25,711 bases of DNA from an uncultured Opitutia bacterium (GTDB taxonomy: Bacteria > Verrucomicrobiota > Verrucomicrobiia > Opitutales > UBA953). The first letter of the stretch is position 1. Each line of letters opens with the position of its first letter. The stretch is taken from positions 1 to 25,711 of the forward strand of contig CAIPVK010000294.1 of assembly GCA_903868455.1 (NCBI GenBank), in the 5' to 3' direction. A program made the translations under genes and the position numbers. Below are positions 6,852-14,511 of this stretch, piece after piece. The notes beneath the pieces were generated by a model that was not told the DNA's origin, did not search any database, and saw only the letters and a program-made list of their open reading frames with translations.

Positions 6852-7921
6852 TGGCCGAGAAGCTGCAGGAGGCGCAGGGCCAGGGCGTTGAAGGAACGGC
6901 CGGCGAGCGAGTCGGGATGGCTGATCACCACGGGGATGCCGTGGTCGCCTCCCTGTCGGACGGCCGGCTCGAGCGGGATCTCGCCGAGGAACTCCGTGCC
7001 GAGCTGGGCGGCCACCTTCTGGCCGCCGCCCTCCCCGAAGAGGTGCTGGCGACGGCCTTGGTCGTCGGCGAAGTAGCTCATGTTCTCGACCACGCCGAGG
7101 ATGGGCACCTTGACCTGGCCGAACATCGCCGCGCCGCGGAGGGCCACCGAGACCGCGGCGGTCTGGGGGGTCGTCACCACCACCGCCCCGCTGAGGGCCA
7201 TGGACTGCGCGATGGAGAGCTGGGCGTCGCCGGTCCCCGGGGGGAGGTCGACGACGAGGACGTCGAGCTCGCCCCAGCGGACGTTCGAGGCGAACTGGGA
7301 GATGGTCTTCATCACCATCGGGCCGCGCCAGATGACGGGCGCGTCCTCGTCGACGAGCAGTCCCATGGAGATGGCCTTCACGCCGTAGCCCGTCGGCGGC
7401 AGGAGCACGTCGCCCTCGATCAGCGGGCGCTCGCGGACGCCGAGCATGAGGGGGACGGACGGCCCGTAGATGTCGCAGTCCATCAGGCCGACCTTCTCCG
7501 CGCGGCCGCGGTCGGTCAGGATGCGGGCGAGGGCGCAGGCCAGGTTGACCGACACGGTCGACTTGCCCACGCCGCCCTTGCCGCTGGCCACGGCCACGAT
7601 GGCCCTCACCTTGCCGACGCCGGCCTCGGAGGTCGGTCCGGTGACGACCTGGGCGGCCGCCGGGGCGGTCTTGGGGACGGTGACGGAGACGGTCACCTCG
7701 GCCTCGGGGAACCCCGCGGCCTTGAGGGCGGCGGTGGCCTCCTCGTGGAGCTTGACGGGGATCTGGCGGTCGGAGGTGGTGACGGCGAGGCTGACCGTGA
7801 CCTTGCCGGAGGGGGAGACGTCGACCCCGCGGACGAGGCCGAAGGAGACGATGTCACGGCTGAAGCCGGGGTAGCGGACCTTGCGGAGGGCCTCCTGGGC
7901 CGTCGAGTTGTCGAGCGCCAT
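6848..7921 (-). CDS. mrp: Mrp/ApbC-family iron-sulfur cluster carrier ATPase
   Basis: The protein has 357 aa from ATG 7921 (MALDNSTAQEALRKVRYPGF). The frame extends to 7984, but homology starts here. An N-terminal MIP18/DUF59-like domain spans about residues 8-82. The ParA/MinD-type ATPase domain has the deviant P-loop SGKGGVGKS at 113-121, DCDIYGPSVP near 149-158, DLPPGTGD near 225-232, and ENMSYF at 279-284. Family members carry and transfer Fe-S clusters in the cytosol. The CxxC pair that many Mrp/ApbC proteins have just after ENMSYF is absent (FADDQGRRQHLFGEGGG instead). It diverges from the TolB-like gene across 74 bp and overlaps the small downstream gene by 4 bp. Confidence 0.93.
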   Translation of the reverse strand: MALDNSTAQEALRKVRYPGFSRDIVSFGLVRGVDVSPSGKVTVSLAVTTSDRQIPVKLHEEATAALKAAGFPEAEVTVSVTVPKTAPAAAQVVTGPTSEAGVGKVRAIVAVASGKGGVGKSTVSVNLACALARILTDRGRAEKVGLMDCDIYGPSVPLMLGVRERPLIEGDVLLPPTGYGVKAISMGLLVDEDAPVIWRGPMVMKTISQFASNVRWGELDVLVVDLPPGTGDAQLSIAQSMALSGAVVVTTPQTAAVSVALRGAAMFGQVKVPILGVVENMSYFADDQGRRQHLFGEGGGQKVAAQLGTEFLGEIPLEPAVRQGGDHGIPVVISHPDSLAGRSFNALALRLLQLLGQ

Positions 7922-7995
7922 GGGTTGCAGGTTGAAGTCGGTGCGTTTCGGGGCAAACCTTGGGGCCAACTTCCCCCTTTCCAATCCCTTTCGCC

Positions 7996-9207
7996 ATGAC
8001 CCGCCTGCTCGCCCTCGCGCTCGCCGCCTGCCTCCTCCCCGCCGTCGCCCCCGCCCAGGTCCGCATCGAGGAGGGGGTCAACGCCCAGCTCGCCGCCCAG
8101 CGCCTCGCGGTGGCCGTCGAGGGCACCGATCCGGCCCTGACGGAGGCCGTCCGCCAGGCCCTCTCCCTTCACGGGGGCTTCACCGTGTCCGCGTCCGCCA
8201 CGGCCAGGCTCCAGCTCGACCGCGCGGGCAACTCCTGCCGCGTCTCCTGCTCCCAGGCTGGCTACGCCTTCCAGACGGAGGTCTCGGGCCGAGACGCCAA
8301 CGACCTCGCGCTCCGCGCGGCCGACGCCGCGGTGGTCGGGCTCGGGCGACGCTTCAACCTCCGCCCGCTCTTCGCCGACACCCGCGTCGCCTTCCTCTCC
8401 ACCTACGCCGTCGGCAAGCGCGAGATCCTCGCCGGCAACCTGCTCATGCGCGGCGTCCACCAGCTGACCCGGCTGGGCTGCGACAACCTCGGGCCGCGCT
8501 GGTCCGCCGACGGCACGCGCGTCGCCTTCGTCAGCCTCGCGCGCAACCTGCCCGACCTCTACGTGGTCGGCTATCCCGCGGGCCAGCCCCGCGCGCTCAT
8601 CGCGGGCATGCGCGGCACCCTGACCGGCGGCGCCGCCTCGCCCGACGGTCGCCGCATCGCCTTCTGCTCCTCCAACAAGGGCAAGACCCTCGACCTCTAC
8701 GTCGCCGACGCCAACGGCGGCAACCGGCGCTGCATCCTCCAGAGCGAGGACCGCGTCGAGTCCGACGCCGCGTGGTCGCCCGACGGCCAGCAGATCGTCT
8801 TCGCCTCGGGCGTCTCGGGCTCGCCCCGTCTCTTCGTCATCCCCGCCACCGGCGGGACCGCCACCCAGCTGGCCACCGGCGGCGGCTACGCCAGCGAGCC
8901 GAGCTGGAACCGGGTCGACCGCAACCTCATCGCCTTCACCCAGGCCGGCGAGGGCACGAACAGCGTCGCCGTGCTCGACCTCTCGAGGGGCGCGGTCGCC
9001 GTCGCCGCCCAGGGCACGGGCGGGCTCGCCCACTCCCGCGCCTCCTGGTGCGCGGACGGCCGGCACGTGGTCGTCCAGACCCAGCAGCGCGGGACCGACG
9101 CCTACTGGCTCTCGCTCGCCGACACCGTGACGGGCAAGGTCACCCGCCTGACCGGCTCGCAGCTCCGCAGCTGCACGCAGCCCGATTGCTGGTATCCCGC
9201 CCGCTGA
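7996..9207 (+). CDS. tolB: TolB-like periplasmic beta-propeller protein
   Basis: The product has 403 aa from ATG 7996, with a clear signal peptide ending near APAQ (about residue 20). An N-terminal alpha/beta domain of about 130 residues is followed by a six-bladed propeller of PD40-type repeats: WSADGTRVAFVS, ASPDGRRIAFCSS, WSPDGQQIVFASG and PSWNRVDRNLIAFTQ. This order and length match TolB, the periplasmic part of the Tol-Pal envelope system. No tolQRA or pal lies beside it, so a stand-alone TolB-like function cannot be excluded. A first in-frame ATG at 7960 would destroy the signal peptide. Its stop is 3 bp from that of the convergent permease gene. Confidence 0.82.
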   Translation: MTRLLALALAACLLPAVAPAQVRIEEGVNAQLAAQRLAVAVEGTDPALTEAVRQALSLHGGFTVSASATARLQLDRAGNSCRVSCSQAGYAFQTEVSGRDANDLALRAADAAVVGLGRRFNLRPLFADTRVAFLSTYAVGKREILAGNLLMRGVHQLTRLGCDNLGPRWSADGTRVAFVSLARNLPDLYVVGYPAGQPRALIAGMRGTLTGGAASPDGRRIAFCSSNKGKTLDLYVADANGGNRRCILQSEDRVESDAAWSPDGQQIVFASGVSGSPRLFVIPATGGTATQLATGGGYASEPSWNRVDRNLIAFTQAGEGTNSVAVLDLSRGAVAVAAQGTGGLAHSRASWCADGRHVVVQTQQRGTDAYWLSLADTVTGKVTRLTGSQLRSCTQPDCWYPAR

Positions 9208-9214
9208 GCCTCAG
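9204..9214. other. Palindrome CTGAGCCTCAG formed by two convergent stop codons
   Basis: The tolB-like TGA (9205-9207) and the permease TGA (9211-9213, minus strand) lie 3 bp apart. The 11-bp palindrome is identical to the one at 114-124. Confidence 0.6.
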
Positions 9215-10230
9215 GCCGCGGCCGAGGCCCGGGTGCGCAGCCGGTCGACCGCGACCGCCGCCACGATGATCACGCCCGTGACGACGCGGGTCGTGCTCTC
9301 GTCGATGCCGTTGAGCCCGCAGCCGACGCGGATGACCGTCATCACGAGCGCGCCGATGAGCGAGCCGAGCACGGTGCCGACGCCGCCGCTGAGCGAGGCC
9401 CCGCCGATCACCACCGCGGCGATGATGTCGAGCTCGTAGCCGTTGGCGGCGGTGGGGTCGCCCTGGCCTTGGTTCGAGGCCAGCATCAGCCCGGCGACGC
9501 CGGCGAAGAGCCCGCCGATGCCGTAGACGGCGAGCTTGACGCGGTCCACCGCCACGCCGCAGAGGCGGGCCGTCTGCTCGTTGGAGCCGATGGCGAAGAC
9601 CTGGCGCCCGAAGACCGTGAGGCGGAGGGTGAGCGCGGCCAGCGCGGCGAGGCCGAGCATCAGCCAGCCGCCCGGGGGGATGACGAGCCACTCCAGGCCG
9701 GGAGGGAGGCCGTTGAGCCAGTAGCGCAGCCAGGCCGCGTCCTGCACGTTGATCGGCTGGGAGTCCGCCAGGGCGAGCGCCGCGCCGCGCAGCACGAGCA
9801 GGGTGCCGAGCGTGGTGATGAAGGGGATCAGGCCGCCCCGCACCACGAGCAGGCCGATGAGCAGGCCCACCCCCAGCCCGGCGGCGAGGGTGCCGAGCAC
9901 CACCGCGGCCGCGGCGTGGCCGGCCACGACGAGCTTGGCCGCCACCACCGAGCAGAGGGCGATGGCCGAGCCGACGGAGAGGTCGATGCCGGCGGCGACG
10001 ATGACGAAGGTCATGCCGATCGCGCCGATCCCGATGACGACGGACTGCTGGACGATGTCGGCCACGGCCTGGCGGGAGAAGATGGCGGCGTCGAGCAGGT
10101 CGGTCCCGGGGTTGAGCCGGTGCTCCAGGACGCCGAAGCCCAGCCAGACGAGGGCCAGCGCGAGCAGCGGGGCCAGGGCGCCGAGCAGGCGGGGCAGGGC
10201 GGCTCGGGCGGGGGAGGGGGTTTCGCTCAT
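9211..10230 (-). CDS. Sugar ABC transporter permease (RbsC/MglC family)
   Basis: A 339-aa integral membrane protein with roughly eight to ten hydrophobic helices and the family motif AAGIDLSVGSAIAL near residues 85-98. It also has ENINxx-type loops typical of the branched-chain/monosaccharide permease family (BPD_transp_2). It forms the inner-membrane channel of a monosaccharide importer and should work with the ATPase 7 bp upstream and the binding protein beyond it. The last gene of the operon, it ends 3 bp from the tolB-like stop. The sugar (ribose, galactose, xylose or other) cannot be told from the sequence. Confidence 0.9.
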   Translation of the reverse strand: MSETPSPARAALPRLLGALAPLLALALVWLGFGVLEHRLNPGTDLLDAAIFSRQAVADIVQQSVVIGIGAIGMTFVIVAAGIDLSVGSAIALCSVVAAKLVVAGHAAAAVVLGTLAAGLGVGLLIGLLVVRGGLIPFITTLGTLLVLRGAALALADSQPINVQDAAWLRYWLNGLPPGLEWLVIPPGGWLMLGLAALAALTLRLTVFGRQVFAIGSNEQTARLCGVAVDRVKLAVYGIGGLFAGVAGLMLASNQGQGDPTAANGYELDIIAAVVIGGASLSGGVGTVLGSLIGALVMTVIRVGCGLNGIDESTTRVVTGVIIVAAVAVDRLRTRASAAA

Positions 10231-10237
10231 GGGAAGT

Positions 10238-11719
10238 TCAGGCGGTGGCCTCGGCCATCAGGCGCTCGGCGGAGGTGCCGGGCACGGGGTGGGGCGCGCC
10301 GAGGCCGCCGCGGCCCATGACCGCGATGCGGTCGCAGGTGCCGAGGAGCTCGGGCAGGTAGGAGCTGACCATCACGACCGCGCGGGGGCGGACGGGGTCG
10401 GTGACGAGACGGTCGATGGCCTGGTAGATCCGGGCCTTGGCCGCGATGTCGATGCCGCGCGTGGGCTCGTCGAGAAGGAGCACGTCGCAGTCCGATTCCA
10501 GCAGGCGCGCGAACGCCGCCTTCTGCTGGTTGCCGCCGGAGAGCCGGCCGATGGGCTGGTCGGGGCCCTGGCAACGGATGCCGAGCGACTCGATCCAGCG
10601 GGCGGCGCGGCGCGAGCGCTCGGAGGGCAGCACCAGGCCGGCCGGCCCGAGCTCGCGTAGGTTGGGCAGGCAGACGTTGTCGCCGATGCCGAGGGCGAGG
10701 GCGAGGCCCTCCTCCTTGCGGTTCTCGGAGACCATCCCCATGCCGGCGAGCCAGGCGGCGCGCGGCGAGCCGGCGACCGACCGACCGGCGACCTCGCGGC
10801 GCCCGCCCGGATCGAGCCCGAAGACGCCGCGCAGGAGCTCGGTGCGACCGGAGCCGACGAGGCCGCAGATGCCGAGCACCTCGCCGCGCCGCACCTCGAG
10901 GGAGCCGCGGCCGGGGACGTCGGCGCGCAGGACGACCTCGCCGGGCGTCCGCGCGGAGCGCGGGTAGAGCTCGGCGACGTCGCGCCCGACCATCTCCGAG
11001 ACGACGCGCGCGTCGTCGACCTCGGCCACGCGGTGGGTGGCGACGGACCGGCCGTCGCGCAGCACGGTCAGGCGGGAGGCGAGGCGGCGCACCTCCTCGA
11101 GGAAGTGCGAGATGTAGATGACGGAGATGCCGCGCGCGGCGAGCCCGTCGATGAGGTCGAAGAGGCGGCGGACGTCGGCCTGCGCCAGCGAGCTCGTCGG
11201 CTCGTCGAAGACGATCACCTTGCAGCCCAGCGCCAGCGAGCGGCCGATCTCCACGATCTGCAGCCGGCTGATGGAGAGCGTCCCGGCGGGCGCGTCGACG
11301 TCGATGTCGCCGTGGCCGAGGCCGGCGAGGGTCTCGCGCGCCAGCCGCCGCGCGGCCGCCCGGTCCTGGAAGGGGCCGCGGCGGGGCTCGGCGCCGAGGA
11401 CGAGGTTCTCGGCCACCGAGAGGTGCGGGGCGATGGAGAGCTCCTGGTAGATCATGCCCACGCCGCGGCGGCGCGCCTCCTGGGGGTCGCCCGGGAGGTA
11501 CGCCTCCCCGTCCAGCCGCATCTCGCCGGCGTCCGGGGCGTGCGCGCCGGAGAGCACCTTCATCAGCGTGCTCTTGCCGGCCCCGTTCTCGCCGACGAGG
11601 GCGTGGACCTCGCCGGGGGCGACGGTCAGGTCGACGCCGTCCAGCGCCCGGTTGCGGCCGAACGCCTTCGCGATGCCCCGCATCTCGAGCCGGGGGCGCG
11701 CCGACGGTGAGCCCTCCAT
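10238..11719 (-). CDS. Sugar ABC transporter ATP-binding protein, double-domain (RbsA/MglA family)
   Basis: The 493-aa protein carries two nucleotide-binding domains in tandem, as in all RbsA/MglA proteins. Domain 1 has Walker A GENGAGKST at 43-51, the family variant signature LSISRLQIVEIGRSLA, and Walker B IVFDEPTSSL. Domain 2 has a degenerate Walker A GLVGSGRTE, normal for the family, the signature LSGGNQQKAAFAR, and LLLDEPTRGID. One polypeptide thus supplies both ATPase sites. It lies 4 bp after the binding protein and 7 bp before the permease, a tight operon. Confidence 0.94.
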   Translation of the reverse strand: MEGSPSARPRLEMRGIAKAFGRNRALDGVDLTVAPGEVHALVGENGAGKSTLMKVLSGAHAPDAGEMRLDGEAYLPGDPQEARRRGVGMIYQELSIAPHLSVAENLVLGAEPRRGPFQDRAAARRLARETLAGLGHGDIDVDAPAGTLSISRLQIVEIGRSLALGCKVIVFDEPTSSLAQADVRRLFDLIDGLAARGISVIYISHFLEEVRRLASRLTVLRDGRSVATHRVAEVDDARVVSEMVGRDVAELYPRSARTPGEVVLRADVPGRGSLEVRRGEVLGICGLVGSGRTELLRGVFGLDPGGRREVAGRSVAGSPRAAWLAGMGMVSENRKEEGLALALGIGDNVCLPNLRELGPAGLVLPSERSRRAARWIESLGIRCQGPDQPIGRLSGGNQQKAAFARLLESDCDVLLLDEPTRGIDIAAKARIYQAIDRLVTDPVRPRAVVMVSSYLPELLGTCDRIAVMGRGGLGAPHPVPGTSAERLMAEATA

Positions 11720-11723
11720 CCGC

Positions 11724-12686
11724 TCAGTTCAGCTGGGGCTTCACCACCGCCTGGACCTCGGGCTGGTCGACGTTGGCCGGGGTCACGAACACGCAGCCGG
11801 TGTCGGTGCGCTCGGGCACGGCCTCGCCCCGCAGCTTGGCCACCAGGGCCTGCACGGTGCGCTTGCCCATGGCGTGGGGGTTCTGGGCGACGAGGCCGCT
11901 CACCTCGCCCTTGCGGAGCGACTCGACGAGGGCGAGCGTGGGGTCGAAGCCGACGAACGTGACCTTGCCGGCGAGGCCGCGCTGCTGGAGCGCCTGCAGC
12001 ATGCCCTGGGTCGTGCTCTGGTTGGCGCAGAAGATGGCGGTCGGGGCCTTGTCGCCCGAGTAGCGCAGCAGGAGGGACTTCGACTTCTCCAGGGCGGAGG
12101 CGATGGAGACGCCGCCGTGCTGGTTGGAGCTGATCACCTCGATGCCGGGGAACTCGCGGATGCCGGCGAGGAAGCCCTCCTCGCGCTGCTCGGTGGAGGC
12201 GGAGCCGGGGTTGTAGCGCAGGAGGATGACGCGTCCCTTGCCGCCGATGGCGGCGGCGAGGCCCTTGGCCCCGAGCTTGCCCGCCTCGAAGTTGTCGGTG
12301 CCGACGTAGGCGAAGGCCGCGCCCTCGGGCTTGGCGAGGGGGGAGTCGAAGATCGCGACGGGGATCCCCTGCTCGGTGGCGCGCGCCGCCTTGTCGCGCA
12401 GCGCGACGGCGTCGAGGGGGGCGAGGCCGAGGGCGTCGACCTTGCGGATGACGAGGGTGTCGACCATCGCCATCTGCTGGGCGCGGTCGTCCTCCTTGGC
12501 GGGGGCGGACCAGAGCAGCTCGACGCCGAGCTCGGCGGCGGCCTCGCGGGCGCCGGCCTCGACCGTCTTCCAGAAGACGTGGCTGGCGCCCTTGGGGACG
12601 AGGGCGATGACGGGTTTGCGGGGTTCCTCCGCGCCGGCGAGACCGGCGACGAGGGCGAGGACTAGGGTGGGGATCAGGGTTCTCAT
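11724..12686 (-). CDS. Periplasmic sugar-binding protein (RbsB family)
   Basis: A 320-aa protein with a Sec signal peptide (about residues 1-19, ending LAGA). No lipobox Cys is present, so it should be a soluble periplasmic protein. The mature part has the two-lobe type-I periplasmic-binding fold: KPVIALVPKGASHVFWKTVE, VDALGLAPLDAV, GIPVAIFDSPL, an AIFCANQSTTQGML segment and VTFVGFDPT. These match the Peripla_BP_4 pattern of ribose, galactose or autoinducer-2 binding proteins. It delivers ligand to the permease/ATPase pair downstream. No regulator, kinase or isomerase lies in the operon to point to the ligand. Confidence 0.9.
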   Translation of the reverse strand: MRTLIPTLVLALVAGLAGAEEPRKPVIALVPKGASHVFWKTVEAGAREAAAELGVELLWSAPAKEDDRAQQMAMVDTLVIRKVDALGLAPLDAVALRDKAARATEQGIPVAIFDSPLAKPEGAAFAYVGTDNFEAGKLGAKGLAAAIGGKGRVILLRYNPGSASTEQREEGFLAGIREFPGIEVISSNQHGGVSIASALEKSKSLLLRYSGDKAPTAIFCANQSTTQGMLQALQQRGLAGKVTFVGFDPTLALVESLRKGEVSGLVAQNPHAMGKRTVQALVAKLRGEAVPERTDTGCVFVTPANVDQPEVQAVVKPQLN

Positions 12687-12705
12687 GGGGTGAAGGGGGT
12701 CGCGG

Positions 12706-14400
12706 TCACTCGGCCGTCATGCCGGCGCAGGGCGCGGACTCGGTGAGCTTGGCGTGGAGGGGCAGGCGGGAGAGCTCGGCCACGGGCACGGGCTGCCCCA
12801 TCTCGGCCTTGGCGAAGCGGGCCGCGTCCACCCGGAAGAGGAGGGGCTCGGTGTCGCGCTCGCGGCCCACGGAGAGGTAGTGCCAGCGGGGCGACTCGCG
12901 CGTCACGGTCAGCATTCGGCCGCCGACCTCGCCGCGATGGACGAGGCGGCGACCGCCGACCTCGGCCTTGCCCACGACGCGGTAGGACTCGCGCTCGAGG
13001 AAGGTGGCGTTGGGGATGCGCTCCGAGGCGAGGTCCTCGACCTTGGCGAAGGCGGAGTCCCAGGGGAGGAAGACGACGTCCTCCTGGATCCGCAGGCGGA
13101 TGAGCAGGCGGCGGGAGGCGGCCTCGGGCTTGAGCGCGGGCGCCTCGGTCATGCGGAAGCCCGAGTCCTTGTCCGTCACCAAGGTCTGGCTGGCGTTGGC
13201 CAGGGCCCAGGCGGCGAGTTCCGCCCCGGGGCCGCGGTTGAACTCGCTCCAGACCTCGCCGCGGGCGGCGGGGTTGACGTTGATGCGGATGCGGTCGCGC
13301 AGCGACTCGAGCTCGCCGCCGAACGCGCGGACCTTGACGGCCCAGTCGGCGTGGGCCGGCGGCGAGAGCTGGCCGACCTTGGGGCCCTCGCCCTTGCCCA
13401 CCTTCTCGGCGGCGGCGGCGCGGAAGCGGACCTTGTCGATCGCCGCGGGCAGGTCGGCGATGCGCAGCGCGGCGAGCTCCGCGCGGAGGCGGGCTGCCTC
13501 GGGCACGTCGGCGCTGTCGGGGAAGCCGGCCAGCGCCTTCTCGAGCTCCTGGGCGAAGCCCGCCTGGTCCATCAGCGGCGACAGCACGAGCGCGAGCGTC
13601 TCGGCTTGGCGAGCGGCCAGCAGCAGCTGGGGCTCGGGGATGTCCGCGGCGAAGCGCAGGACGGCCACCGAGTCGCCCAGGGTGATGCCGTGGGTGGCGA
13701 GGGGCGCGACGAGCGCGTCGGGCGAGAGCACGACCTTGCCGGTGACGATGTGGGCCTTCTCCTCGTCGACCACCAGGCGCCCGAGCAGCGTGGCGGTGGC
13801 GTCGGTCCCGCCCTCGGGAGGGGAGAAGGGCGCGGCGAGGGCCTCGGCCGAGTTCTTGGCGAAACGGCGGGCCTCGTCCTTGAGCCGGGCCCAGCGCTTG
13901 AGCGCCGCGGGCTCGTCGAGCGCCGCCGTGTCGGCGACATCGCCCAGGGCGCCGCGCGCGGCGGGATGGCCGAGGCCGAGCCAACCGGCGAGGGCGCCGG
14001 CCGCGAGGCTGGCCACGGCGGCGACGCGCCAGGCGGCGATCGCGCGGCGGATGCGGGACTCGGTCTGCGCGATGAGGGTGTCGGCCTGGGCCGGCGAGAC
14101 CTGGTCGACCGTCGCGGCGTCGGCGAGCCCGTAGACGAGGAGGCGGCGGCGGACGTCGGGATCGAGGCGAGGCGCGACGGGTTCCGTCTCCGCGCTCGCG
14201 GCGGCCTCGGAATCCCGCCGGGCCAGCTTCAGGCCGCTGCCGAAGGTGAAGTGGGCCGAGAGGGGTTGCCATTCCTCCGAGCCGACGGGGGCGCAGAGGG
14301 TGTCGGGGCCGACCGTGCCGGCCGAGATCATATCCTGGACCTCGTACTCGGAGTGGGGTCCCTTGACCTCGTTGTCGATGAAGAGGGCGAACTGTCGCAT
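12706..14400 (-). CDS. GYF_2 (DUF4339) domain membrane protein of unknown function
   Basis: This 564-aa protein starts at ATG 14400. Residues of about 3-52 match a GYF_2/DUF4339 module: an FALFIDNEVKGPHSEYEV start and an EEWQPL end. After a low-complexity linker comes one probable membrane helix (about residues 122-145, AVASLAAGALAGWLGLG). The remaining 400 or so residues are mixed alpha/beta with no motif I recognise. GYF-type domains usually bind proline-rich peptides; the topology suggests this one is cytoplasmic and the long part exported. It ends 19 bp before the sugar-binding protein gene on the same strand, so it probably heads the transporter operon. It diverges from rpoN across 111 bp. 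Confidence 0.75.
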   Translation of the reverse strand: MRQFALFIDNEVKGPHSEYEVQDMISAGTVGPDTLCAPVGSEEWQPLSAHFTFGSGLKLARRDSEAAASAETEPVAPRLDPDVRRRLLVYGLADAATVDQVSPAQADTLIAQTESRIRRAIAAWRVAAVASLAAGALAGWLGLGHPAARGALGDVADTAALDEPAALKRWARLKDEARRFAKNSAEALAAPFSPPEGGTDATATLLGRLVVDEEKAHIVTGKVVLSPDALVAPLATHGITLGDSVAVLRFAADIPEPQLLLAARQAETLALVLSPLMDQAGFAQELEKALAGFPDSADVPEAARLRAELAALRIADLPAAIDKVRFRAAAAEKVGKGEGPKVGQLSPPAHADWAVKVRAFGGELESLRDRIRINVNPAARGEVWSEFNRGPGAELAAWALANASQTLVTDKDSGFRMTEAPALKPEAASRRLLIRLRIQEDVVFLPWDSAFAKVEDLASERIPNATFLERESYRVVGKAEVGGRRLVHRGEVGGRMLTVTRESPRWHYLSVGRERDTEPLLFRVDAARFAKAEMGQPVPVAELSRLPLHAKLTESAPCAGMTAE

Positions 14401-14511
14401 GCGCGCGAAAAAGGGGTGGCTTCAAGGGTGGTAGGGCGGGGGGGCAGGGCAAGCCCCATCGGGAGGGCGGGCTTGGCAGGGGCGGGGTCTTCCGATAGGG
14501 TGGAGACCTCG

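Noticed and set aside
7922..7984. mrp start at the ATG at 7984
   Set aside because: The extra 21 residues are not Mrp-like and fill the divergent intergenic region, leaving no promoter space.
12754..14511. 586-codon upstream extension of the rpoN frame
   Set aside because: It lies antisense to the GYF_2 gene and has shadow-like Gly/Arg composition. Sigma-54 homology begins at ATG 14512, which has a ribosome-binding site.
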